Below, piece by piece: positions 9,410 to 16,641 of a stretch of DNA of 21,343 nt. The stretch is taken from positions 1-21,343 of the forward strand of contig JBEBCD010000071.1 in assembly GCA_041158045.1 (NCBI GenBank). The letters run 5' to 3'. This DNA comes from CAXRBC01 sp041158045. GTDB lineage: Bacteria; Actinomycetota; Acidimicrobiia; Acidimicrobiales; Ilumatobacteraceae. Within the stretch, counting starts at the first letter, position 1, and the number at the start of each line of letters is the position of its first letter. The translations under genes were made by a program, and so were the position numbers. Under the pieces are notes generated by a model that was not told the DNA's origin, did not search any database, and saw only the letters and a program-made list of their open reading frames with translations.

Positions 9410-10275
9410 GCGCGCCCGCGCGCGGCTCCCAGGTCGTGAAGGACCGGGTGATCTCCGCGTTCATCGGCGTCTTCGCGCTCGTCTGGCTCTTCCCGATCGC
9501 GTGGACGTTGTGGAGCTCGTTTCGCCCCTACGCCGAGATCCGGGCGCGCGGGGTCTTCTCGATACCGGAGCGCCTCGGGCTGTTCAACTACGCGGACGCG
9601 ATCCGCCGCATGGACCTGCCCACGTACCTGTGGAACTCCTTCGCGATCACCGCACCGGCGGTCGTGCTCACGCTGTTCCTCGGGTCGCTCATCGGGTTCG
9701 TCGTGTCGCGGTACTCCTTCCGCTTCAACGTCGGGATGCTCCTGCTCTTCACGGCGGGCAACCTGCTGCCGCCGCAGCTGGTCTTCATACCGGTGTTCAA
9801 GGCCTACCTGCAGATCGGCGACCTCGTGGGCAACCGCCGCTTCCTCTACGACTCGCCGTGGGGCGTCGTGCTCATCCACGTGGCGTTCCAGGTCGGGTTC
9901 GCGACGTTCGTGCTCTCGAGCTACATGAAGACGATCCCCAAGGAGATCTCGGAGTCGGCGATGGTGGACGGCGCCTCGGTCTTCCGGCACTACTGGAACG
10001 TGATGCTGCCCCTGCTGCGCCCGCCGCTCGCGTCGCTCGCGGTCCTCATGACCACGTGGATCTACAACGACTTCTTCTGGGCCCTCGTGCTCATGTCGAC
10101 GGACGCCAAGCGCCCGATCACCTCTGCGCTCGGGCGGCTGACCGGCGAGTTCGTCACGGATTACAACCTGCTGGCGGCGGGCGCGATGATCGCGGCGCTG
10201 CCGACGCTGCTCGTGTTCTTCGTGCTGCGCCGACAGTTCGTGTCGGGGCTCTCGTTGGGGGCGACCAAGGGCTGA
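9406..10275 (+). CDS. Sugar ABC transporter permease 2 (MalG-like)
   Basis: Second membrane subunit, 289 residues, overlapping the first permease by four bases (ATGA). It begins with a helix VISAFIGVFALVWLFPIAWTL followed by WSSFRP, the usual MalG/UgpE opening, and has about six helices. Its EAA loop reads ESAMVDGASVFRHYWNVMLP, the degenerate second-subunit version. NLLPPQLVFIPVFKAY and TWIYNDFFWALVL are family hallmarks. No ATPase gene follows; the divergent MalK-type gene is the natural partner. The stop is 22 bases before the alpha-galactosidase start, so transport and hydrolysis are probably cotranscribed. Confidence 0.94.
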   Translation: MSAPARGSQVVKDRVISAFIGVFALVWLFPIAWTLWSSFRPYAEIRARGVFSIPERLGLFNYADAIRRMDLPTYLWNSFAITAPAVVLTLFLGSLIGFVVSRYSFRFNVGMLLLFTAGNLLPPQLVFIPVFKAYLQIGDLVGNRRFLYDSPWGVVLIHVAFQVGFATFVLSSYMKTIPKEISESAMVDGASVFRHYWNVMLPLLRPPLASLAVLMTTWIYNDFFWALVLMSTDAKRPITSALGRLTGEFVTDYNLLAAGAMIAALPTLLVFFVLRRQFVSGLSLGATKG

Positions 10276-10297
10276 CGGCCGCCGCCAGAATGGTCGG

Positions 10298-12526
10298 GTG
10301 ACGGGGTCGGTGCGGGGGCTGGCGCACCTGTGCGTGCCCGGCGTGAGCGTGCTGGTGGACCTGCGCGGGGGCGTGCCGGCGATCGTGCACTGGGGCGCGG
10401 AGCTCGCGCACCTCGCCCCGGGGGACGTGCCGGCGGGCGACGCGGACGGGGTGCTGCGGGCGCTCGGTCGTCCGGTCGTGCACGGCGGGCCCGACGCGAT
10501 CGCGCCGGCCTCGCTCGTGCCGCAGTACGCGGAGGGGTGGCCGGGCCGGCCCGGCCTCGGCGGGCACCGGCCGGGCGGCCGCGACTTCGCCCCCCGCTTC
10601 GTCGCGTGCGAGGCGACGCTCGAGCGGCCGGTCGATCCGTCGCGCGGCGCGGCGCTGTTGTCGGCAACGTGCGTCGACCCGCACGCGCGGCTCGCGCTGC
10701 GCATCGAGCTGGCGCTGCACGCCGGTGGTGCGCTCGTGGCGCGCGTCGCGCTGCGCAACGAGGGCGACACCCGCTACCTGCTCGCCTCGCTCGGCGTCAC
10801 GATCCCGCTGCCATCCCACGCCTCCGAGCTCGTGACGTTCGACGGTCGGTGGTCGCGCGAGACGCGTCCGCGGCGCCACGCGCTCGCGACCGGCGCGTGG
10901 ACGTCGGAGTCGCGTGCGGGGCGCACCTCGCACGAGCGTCCGCCGACGGTGTGGGCGCTCGCGCCGGGGACGGGGGAGTGGGCCGGCGAGGCGTGGGGCC
11001 TGCACCTCGCCTGGAGCGGCAACCACGCGCTGCACGTGGAGGTGCTGCCCGACGGCCGTCGCGTCGCGCACCTCGCGGAGCTGCTGCTGCCGGGCGAGGT
11101 GTGCGTCGACCCCGGGGCGACGCACGAGGCGCCGGAGGTGGTCGGGGCGTACTCGGGCGGCGGGCTGACGCCCGCGTCGTGGGCGTACCACCGGCTCGTA
11201 CGCGCCCGGCCGCACCATCCGGGTGCGTCGCGCCCGCGACCCGTCGTGTGCAACACGTGGGAGGCCACCTACTTCGATCACGACGCGGCGCGGCTGCGCG
11301 CGCTCGCGGACGCGGCCGCCGCCGTCGGCGCGGAGCGCTTCGTGCTCGACGACGGATGGTTCGGCGGACGGCGCCACGACCGCGCGGGGCTCGGCGACTG
11401 GGTCGTGTCGCGCGAGGCGCACCCGGAGGGCCTCGCGCCGCTCATCTCCCACGTGCGGTCGCTCGGGATGGACTTCGGCATCTGGGTGGAGCCCGAGATG
11501 GTCAACCCCGACAGCGACCTCCACCGCGCGCACCCGGACTGGGTGCTCGCCGACCCGCGCTACGAGCCGGTGCTGGCGCGCCACCAGCTCGTGCTCGACC
11601 TCGCGCGCCCCGAGGCCTACGCCCACGTGCGCGACCGCCTGCACGCGCTGCTCGCCGGGCACGAGATCGCCTTCGTCAAGTGGGACATGAACCGCGACCA
11701 CGTCCACGCGACCGGTGCGCGCGGCGCGGCGGGGACGCGGTCCCAGACGCTCGCCGTCTACCGGCTGCTCGACGAGCTGCGCGCGGCGCACCCGCGGGTG
11801 GAGTTCGAGTCCTGCGCGTCGGGCGGCGGCCGGGTCGACCTCGAGATCCTCCGGCGCACGGAGCGCGTGTGGGCGAGCGACTGCATCGACCCGCTCGAGC
11901 GGCAGCACGTGCAGCGCGGCACCTCCATGCTGCTGCCGCCGGAGGTGATCGGCAGCCACGTCGGCGCCGACCGCTCGCACACCACGGGGCGGCGGCACGA
12001 CCTCGCGTTCCGGGTCGCGACCGCGATGTTCGGCCACCTCGGCCTCGAGCTCGATCTCGCGGTGCTCGACGCGGGGGAGCGGTCGCGGCTCGCCGAGGGC
12101 GTCGCGCTGTACCGCCGGCACCGCGCGCTGGTGCACGGCGGCGACGCCGTGCGATTCGACCCGCAGGGCGACGCCGACCCGTCGGGCGACGATCCGGAGC
12201 TGCTCGCCCACGGCGTCTACTCGGTGGACCGCTCGGAGGCCCTCGTGTGCCTCGCGCGCCTGCGCACGGGTCGGTCGCTCACGCCGCCGCCGCTGCGCCT
12301 GCCGGGGCTCGATCCCGCGCGGCGCTACCGCGTCGCGCGCGTCGCGCTGCCCGGCGAGCGCGCCGACCGACCGACGGGCTCCGCGCGGCACGACCCGGCG
12401 TGGCTCGCCCCGGGCGCCGCGCCGCTCGAGATGACGGGCGAGGCGCTCGCGACGCTCGGCGTGCAGCCGCCCGCGCTGTGGCCGGAGCAGGCGTTCGTGG
12501 TCCACCTCGTCGCGGTCCGCTCGTAG
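10298..12526 (+). CDS. Alpha-galactosidase, glycoside hydrolase family 36
   Basis: Hydrolyses terminal alpha-galactosides such as melibiose or raffinose-type sugars; no signal peptide is seen, so it should act in the cytoplasm on imported sugar. At 742 residues it has the usual full length of GH36 group I: an N-terminal beta-sandwich (to about residue 300), the TIM barrel and a C-terminal beta domain. Barrel landmarks are NTWEATYFDHD, LDDGWFGGR (Asp351, Asp352), GIWVEPEMVNPDSDL, the nucleophile in KWDMNR (Asp463), and the acid/base in WASDCIDPLERQ (Asp528). ESCASGGGRVD lies between them as in characterised enzymes. GTG 10298 is the first in-frame start after the permease stop; no clear Shine-Dalgarno precedes it. 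The TAG stop forms part of a TAGCCT box before gatC. Confidence 0.95.
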   Translation: MTGSVRGLAHLCVPGVSVLVDLRGGVPAIVHWGAELAHLAPGDVPAGDADGVLRALGRPVVHGGPDAIAPASLVPQYAEGWPGRPGLGGHRPGGRDFAPRFVACEATLERPVDPSRGAALLSATCVDPHARLALRIELALHAGGALVARVALRNEGDTRYLLASLGVTIPLPSHASELVTFDGRWSRETRPRRHALATGAWTSESRAGRTSHERPPTVWALAPGTGEWAGEAWGLHLAWSGNHALHVEVLPDGRRVAHLAELLLPGEVCVDPGATHEAPEVVGAYSGGGLTPASWAYHRLVRARPHHPGASRPRPVVCNTWEATYFDHDAARLRALADAAAAVGAERFVLDDGWFGGRRHDRAGLGDWVVSREAHPEGLAPLISHVRSLGMDFGIWVEPEMVNPDSDLHRAHPDWVLADPRYEPVLARHQLVLDLARPEAYAHVRDRLHALLAGHEIAFVKWDMNRDHVHATGARGAAGTRSQTLAVYRLLDELRAAHPRVEFESCASGGGRVDLEILRRTERVWASDCIDPLERQHVQRGTSMLLPPEVIGSHVGADRSHTTGRRHDLAFRVATAMFGHLGLELDLAVLDAGERSRLAEGVALYRRHRALVHGGDAVRFDPQGDADPSGDDPELLAHGVYSVDRSEALVCLARLRTGRSLTPPPLRLPGLDPARRYRVARVALPGERADRPTGSARHDPAWLAPGAAPLEMTGEALATLGVQPPALWPEQAFVVHLVAVRS

Positions 12527-12529
12527 CCT
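12524..12529 (+). promoter_or_regulatory. Candidate leaderless -10 box TAGCCT for gatCAB
   Basis: TAGCCT fits TAnnnT and ends 8 bases before the GTG of gatC at 12538. Its TAG is the stop codon of the alpha-galactosidase. No clear -35. If real, gatCAB has its own promoter and does not depend on the sugar operon. Inferred from spacing and recurrence. Confidence 0.45.
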
Positions 12530-12537
12530 TCCACGCC

Positions 12538-12855
12538 GTGTCCGAGACCGACCGCGCGGGGGAGCTCTCGCCCGAGGTGGTGGCCAAGGTCGCGCGGCTC
12601 GCGCGCCTCGCCCTCGGGGACGACGAGGTGTCGCGCATGACGGCGCAGCTCGCGGGCATGCTCGCGCACTTCCGCGACGTCGACGCGCTCGACCTCGCCG
12701 ACGTCCGGCCGATGAGCCAGCCGTACGAGCTGGTCAACGTGCTGCGCGACGACGAGCCCGCGCCGTCGCTCGACCGCGACGAGGTGCTCGCGTCCGCACC
12801 CGCGGCGGAGGACGGCCGCTTCCGCGTGCCGCCCATCGTCGGGCTCGAGGGCTGA
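12538..12855 (+). CDS. gatC: Asp-tRNA(Asn)/Glu-tRNA(Gln) amidotransferase subunit C
   Basis: Small belt-like subunit that stabilises GatA and GatB in the tRNA-dependent amidotransferase, 105 residues. The pattern VAKVARLARLAL, then MLAHFRDVDALDLADVRPM, and the tail DGRFRVPPIVG with final Glu-Gly is diagnostic for GatC. GTG 12538 is chosen because it lies before the conserved core by the usual distance and 8 bases after the TAGCCT box; an upstream in-frame extension would overlap the alpha-galactosidase. gatA starts 3 bases after its stop, so the two are coupled. Confidence 0.95.
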   Translation: MSETDRAGELSPEVVAKVARLARLALGDDEVSRMTAQLAGMLAHFRDVDALDLADVRPMSQPYELVNVLRDDEPAPSLDRDEVLASAPAAEDGRFRVPPIVGLEG

Positions 12856-12858
12856 CCG

Positions 12859-14292
12859 GTGCGCGGCGCCGTCGAGATCGCGCGGGGCGTCGCCGCGGGG
12901 GAGCTGCGCGCCGCCGACGTGCTCGAGGAGCACCTCGCGGCCGTGCGGGCCCGCGAGGGGGAGATCCACGCGTTCAACCTCGTGACGGACGACGCCGCGC
13001 GGGCGCGCGCCGCGGCCATCGACGCCCGCGTCGCCGCGGGCGCCGCGGTCGGCCCGATGGCCGGCGTCGTCGTGGCGCTCAAGGACAACATGTGCACCCG
13101 CGGCGTGCCGACGACGTGCTCGTCGCGGATCCTCGAGGGCTGGCGCCCGCCGTACGACGCCACCGTCGTGCGGCGACTGGAGGCGGCGGACGCCGTGGTG
13201 ATCGGCAAGACCAACCTCGACGAGTTCGCCATGGGCTCGAGCACGGAAAACTCGGCGTTCGGCCCGACGCGCAACCCGCACGACCCGACGCGCGTACCGG
13301 GCGGCTCGAGCGGCGGCAGCGCGGCGGCGGTGGCCGCGGGCATGGCGACGGTGTCGCTCGGCAGCGACACCGGCGGCAGCATCCGCCAGCCGGCCGCGCT
13401 CTGCGGCCTCGTCGGGGTCAAGCCGACGTACGGCGTCGTCTCGCGCCAGGGACTCGTCGCCTTCGCCAGCAGCCTCGACCAGATCGGGCCCTTCGCGCGC
13501 AGCGTGGCCGACGCCGCCCTCGTGCTCGAGGCCATCGCGGGCCACGACCCGCTCGACTCGACGTCGATCCCGCGGCCCGCCCCGGCACTCGGCCCCGCGC
13601 TGGCCGAGGGCGTGCGCGGCATGCGCATCGGCCGCGTCGTCGACCTGCCCGAGGGCTGCGAGCCCGAGGTGCTCGCGCGCCTCGAGGAGTCCTTCGCCGC
13701 GCTCGTCGCGGCGGGCGCCACCGTCGTCGACGTGACGCTGCCGTCGCTGTCCTACGGCCTCACCGCGTACTACCTCATCGCGCCCGCGGAGGCGTCGAGC
13801 AACCTCGCGCGCTACGACGGCGTGCGCTACGGCCTGCGCGTCGACGCCGAGGACGTCAACGCGATGTACGCCGCGACGCGCGCCGCCGGCTTCGGCGACG
13901 AGGTGAAGCGGCGCATCATGCTCGGCACCTACGCCCTGTCGGCCGGGTACTACGACGCGTACTACGGCAAGGCGCTCAAGGTGCGGCGCCTCATCGCCGA
14001 CGACTTCGCCCGCGCGTACGCGTCGTGCGACGCGATCCTCACGCCGACGTCGCCGACCGTCGCCTTCCCCCTCGGGGCCAAGACGTCGGACCCGCTCACG
14101 ATGTACCTCTGCGACGTGTTCACCATCCCGACCAACCTCGCGGGCCACGCGGCGATGAGCGTGCCCTTCGGGTCCGGCGCGCACGGCCTGCCCGTCGGCG
14201 TCCAGGTACTGGCCCCGGCGCTCGGGGAGCACGCGATGTTCCGCGTCGCGGCCGAGCTCGAGCGCCGCGCGCCCGGCGCGCGGGGGGGCTGA
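12859..14292 (+). CDS. gatA: Asp-tRNA(Asn)/Glu-tRNA(Gln) amidotransferase subunit A
   Basis: Amidase subunit that releases ammonia from glutamine for transamidation of mischarged Glu-tRNA(Gln) or Asp-tRNA(Asn), 477 residues. The amidase-signature triad is complete: Lys75 in VALKDNM, Ser150 in GGSSGGSAAA and the nucleophile Ser174 in SDTGGSIRQPA. Other landmarks are IGKTNLDEFAMGSSTENSAF, KPTYGVVSRQGLVAFASSLDQ and the tRNA/subunit-facing segment with YYGKALKVRRLI. The C-terminus (HAAMSVPFG, LPVGVQVLAP) is complete. GTG 12859 follows gatC by 3 bases; GAGGG at the gatC end can serve as ribosome-binding site. Presence of a full GatCAB implies that at least one of Gln-tRNA or Asn-tRNA is made indirectly, as in most actinobacteria. 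Confidence 0.97.
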   Translation: MRGAVEIARGVAAGELRAADVLEEHLAAVRAREGEIHAFNLVTDDAARARAAAIDARVAAGAAVGPMAGVVVALKDNMCTRGVPTTCSSRILEGWRPPYDATVVRRLEAADAVVIGKTNLDEFAMGSSTENSAFGPTRNPHDPTRVPGGSSGGSAAAVAAGMATVSLGSDTGGSIRQPAALCGLVGVKPTYGVVSRQGLVAFASSLDQIGPFARSVADAALVLEAIAGHDPLDSTSIPRPAPALGPALAEGVRGMRIGRVVDLPEGCEPEVLARLEESFAALVAAGATVVDVTLPSLSYGLTAYYLIAPAEASSNLARYDGVRYGLRVDAEDVNAMYAATRAAGFGDEVKRRIMLGTYALSAGYYDAYYGKALKVRRLIADDFARAYASCDAILTPTSPTVAFPLGAKTSDPLTMYLCDVFTIPTNLAGHAAMSVPFGSGAHGLPVGVQVLAPALGEHAMFRVAAELERRAPGARGG

Positions 14293-14296
14293 GACC

Positions 14297-15739
14297 GTGT
14301 CCGCGACCGCGACGCTCCCCGGCGACTGGCAGCTCGTCGTCGGCCTCGAGGTGCACGTCGAGCTGGCGACGCGGACCAAGCTCTTCAGCGCCAGTGCCAA
14401 CCGCTTCGGCGACGACCCCAACACGCACATCGACCCGGTGACCCTGGGCCTGCCCGGCGCGCTCCCGGTGCTCAACCGCCACGCGGTCGAGCTCGCGATG
14501 CGGATCGGGCTGGCGCTCCGATGCACGGTGCGGCCGTGCACCTTCCACCGCAAGAATTACTTCTACCCCGACCTGCCGAAGGCCTACCAGATCAGCCAAT
14601 ACGACCAGCCGCTCAACGTGGACGGCCACCTCGTGCTCCCCGGCGGCGTGCGCATCGGCATCGAGCGTGCGCACCTCGAGGAGGACACGGGCAAGTCGAC
14701 GCACTTCGGCGGCGCGTCGGGCCGCATCCACGGCAGCGACCACTCGCTCATCGACTACAACCGCGCGGGCGTGCCGCTCGTCGAGATCGTGTCGCGCCCC
14801 GACATCCGCACGAGCGAGCAGGCGCGCCAGTACGTCGCGGAGCTCCGCGCGATCATCGCCGCCGTCGGCGCGAGCGACGCGAAGATGGAGGAGGGCTCGA
14901 TGCGCGTGGACGTCAACGTCTCGGTCCACCGCCCCGGCACCCCGTTCGGCACCCGCTGCGAGATCAAGAACGTCAACTCGATCCGCGGCGTCGGACGCGC
15001 GATCGACTACGAGGCGCGCCGCCAGGTGGACGTGCTCGAGTCGGGCGGCACGATCCGCCAGGAGACGCGCCACTGGGACGACGCCGCCGGCCGTACCAAC
15101 ACGCTGCGCACCAAGGAGGACGCGGACGACTACCGCTACTTCCTCGAACCCGACCTCGTGCCCCTGGTGCCGGACGCGGCGTGGATCGAGCGCGTGCGCG
15201 CCGCCCTGCCGCCCCTGCCCGCCGCGCGCCGCGGGGCGCTCGCGACGCTCACGGGTGCCGCGCCCGACGGCGAGGCGGTGTCCGTGGTGGTGGAGCGCGG
15301 CCAGGACGACTACGTGCGCGCGGTGGCGGACGCGGGCGGCGACGCCGCCCGCGCCTTGACCTACGTGCAGCAGGGCTACGCCGAGGCGGGCCCGACCCCC
15401 GCCGTGCCCGCGGCCGACCTCGCGGCGCTCACGCGGCTCGAGCGCGACGGCGCGGTCACCGCGACGCAGGCCAAGGTGCTGCTCGCCGACCTCGTCGCGG
15501 CGGGCGGCGGCGACGTCGCGGCGATGGCGCGGGCCAAGGGCTTCGAGGCGATGGACGCGGGCGACCTCGAGGCGCTCGTCGACGCCGCGATCGCGGCCGA
15601 CCCCGACGCCTTCGCGAAGTACCGGGCGGGCGAGGCCAAGGCGGCCGGGGCCCTCGTCGGGCGCGTCATGAAGGCCTCGAAGGGCAAGGCCGACGGCAAG
15701 CTCGTCACCGCGATCCTGGAGCGCCGCGCCCGGGCCTGA
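14297..15739 (+). CDS. gatB: Asp-tRNA(Asn)/Glu-tRNA(Gln) amidotransferase subunit B
   Basis: tRNA-binding kinase-like subunit that activates the misacylated residue before amidation, 480 residues. WQLVVGLEVHVELATRTKLFS opens the cradle domain; FHRKNYFYPDLPKAYQISQYD, HLEEDTGKS and SLIDYNRAGVPLVEIVS are invariant GatB blocks, and RCEIKNVNS is present. From about residue 330 the helical GatB/YqeY tail domain follows, ending GRVMKASKGKADGKLV. Length and both ends are normal. GTG 14297 lies 4 bases after gatA and is preceded by a long G run. The gene ends in TGA; nothing further is coupled to it, and the iron-box promoter of the next gene begins within about 10 bases. Confidence 0.97.
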   Translation: MSATATLPGDWQLVVGLEVHVELATRTKLFSASANRFGDDPNTHIDPVTLGLPGALPVLNRHAVELAMRIGLALRCTVRPCTFHRKNYFYPDLPKAYQISQYDQPLNVDGHLVLPGGVRIGIERAHLEEDTGKSTHFGGASGRIHGSDHSLIDYNRAGVPLVEIVSRPDIRTSEQARQYVAELRAIIAAVGASDAKMEEGSMRVDVNVSVHRPGTPFGTRCEIKNVNSIRGVGRAIDYEARRQVDVLESGGTIRQETRHWDDAAGRTNTLRTKEDADDYRYFLEPDLVPLVPDAAWIERVRAALPPLPAARRGALATLTGAAPDGEAVSVVVERGQDDYVRAVADAGGDAARALTYVQQGYAEAGPTPAVPAADLAALTRLERDGAVTATQAKVLLADLVAAGGGDVAAMARAKGFEAMDAGDLEALVDAAIAADPDAFAKYRAGEAKAAGALVGRVMKASKGKADGKLVTAILERRARA

Positions 15740-15747
15740 GGCTCGGG

Positions 15748-15777
15748 TTGCGCCGTCGTGTTAGGCAAGCCTAACAT
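15748..15777 (+). promoter_or_regulatory. Promoter of the FTR1-type gene: TTGCGC, 18 bases, TAACAT
   Basis: TTGCGC (15748-15753) and TAACAT (15772-15777) are separated by 18 bases and fit the -35/-10 pattern of housekeeping actinobacterial promoters. The ATG at 15786 starts 8 bases after the -10, so the expected transcript start is at or next to the ATG; no Shine-Dalgarno is present. This fits a leaderless mRNA. The iron-box palindrome covers the spacer and most of the -10. Confidence 0.55.
15759..15776. promoter_or_regulatory. DtxR/IdeR-type iron box upstream of the FTR1-type gene
   Basis: TGTTAGGCAAGCCTAACA is a perfect palindrome with 8-base arms around a central AA, and stands out as AT-rich in a very GC-rich background. 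TTAGGC/GCCTAA half-sites match the TTAGG...CCTAA core of DtxR/IdeR operators. It overlaps the -10 box, the right geometry for repression by iron-loaded repressor. The target gene is an iron permease, which supports the call. The regulator is not encoded in the window, and an MntR-like relative cannot be excluded. Confidence 0.75.
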
Positions 15778-15785
15778 CTGACCCC

Positions 15786-16631
15786 ATGGGTTCCAGCTTC
15801 CTCATCACGCTCCGCGAGGGCCTCGAAGCCTCCCTCGTCATCTCGATCCTCCTCACCTACCTGACCAAGACGGGGCGCCGCCACGAGTCGGGCGCCGTGT
15901 GGGCCGGCACCGCCGCCGCCGTCGCCCTGTGCGTCGCCGTGGGGACGCTCATCTTCGTGCTCGTCGACGGGCTCCACGGCAACGCGGCGTACGCCGTCGA
16001 GGGCGGCATCGCGCTCGCGGCGACGATCGTGCTCACCCACATGGTGTTCTGGATGCGCGCCCACGCGCGCACCCTCGGCGCCGAGCTGCGGGCCAAGGTC
16101 GAGCGCTCCACGACGATCGCGCTCGGCGTCATCGCCTTCGTCGCCGTGCTGCGCGAGGGCCTCGAGACCGTGCTGTTCCTGCTGTCGGCCTCGACGGAGA
16201 CGGCCACCGGCGCACCGGTGGTCGTCGGCGGCATCGCGGGCCTCGCGCTGTCGGTGGTCATCGGCGTCGCGATCTACCGCGGCGGCACGCGGCTCAACCT
16301 CCGCACGTTCTTCAACGTCACGGCCGTGCTGCTCCTCCTCTTCGCCGCCGGTCTCGCGGGCAAGACGGTGCACGAGTTCCGCGAGCTCGCGGGGTGGGAG
16401 TCGGGCTGGCTCGTCGAGCCGGTCTGGTCGATCGAGTCGGGGCCGTGGGCGAGCGGCACCTTCTACGACTTCATGCGCGGCCTCTTCGGCTGGCACCGCG
16501 AGCCCGAGATGATGCGCTTGCTCGCGTACGTCGGCTACCTCGTGCCGACGCTCGCGATCTACCGGCGCGGCTCGCGCCCCGCGGCCCCGGGGCCGGCGGA
16601 GGCCCGGACCTCGGCGGCGATCGGCGGGTAG
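15786..16631 (+). CDS. FTR1 family iron permease (EfeU-like)
   Basis: High-affinity iron permease of the inner membrane, 281 residues with about seven helices. Both iron-translocation motifs are present: REGLE at residues 10-14 in the first helix and REGLE at 123-127 in the fourth (FVAVLREGLETVLFLLSA). The N-terminus SSFLITLREGLEASLVISILL is the family signature, so ATG 15786 is the natural start. Partner genes known for this family (EfeO, EfeB or P19-type periplasmic proteins) are absent on either side, so it is a stand-alone FTR1 here; partners may lie elsewhere. The iron box over the promoter predicts induction by iron shortage. The TAG stop is part of a TAGCCT box before ilvD, 10 bases downstream. 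Confidence 0.93.
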   Translation: MGSSFLITLREGLEASLVISILLTYLTKTGRRHESGAVWAGTAAAVALCVAVGTLIFVLVDGLHGNAAYAVEGGIALAATIVLTHMVFWMRAHARTLGAELRAKVERSTTIALGVIAFVAVLREGLETVLFLLSASTETATGAPVVVGGIAGLALSVVIGVAIYRGGTRLNLRTFFNVTAVLLLLFAAGLAGKTVHEFRELAGWESGWLVEPVWSIESGPWASGTFYDFMRGLFGWHREPEMMRLLAYVGYLVPTLAIYRRGSRPAAPGPAEARTSAAIGG

Positions 16632-16634
16632 CCT
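16629..16634 (+). promoter_or_regulatory. Candidate leaderless -10 box TAGCCT for ilvD
   Basis: TAGCCT fits TAnnnT and is followed by 7 bases and the ATG of ilvD at 16642. The TAG is also the stop codon of the FTR1-type gene. No recognisable -35 and no Shine-Dalgarno before ilvD. Same arrangement as before gatC and the DrrA-like gene. Confidence 0.45.
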
Positions 16635-16641
16635 CGGATCC

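Noticed and set aside
10154..14553. Long minus-strand open frames opposite GH36 and gatCA
   Set aside because: Low-complexity Arg/Ala/Val/His translations, antisense to genes with complete catalytic motifs.
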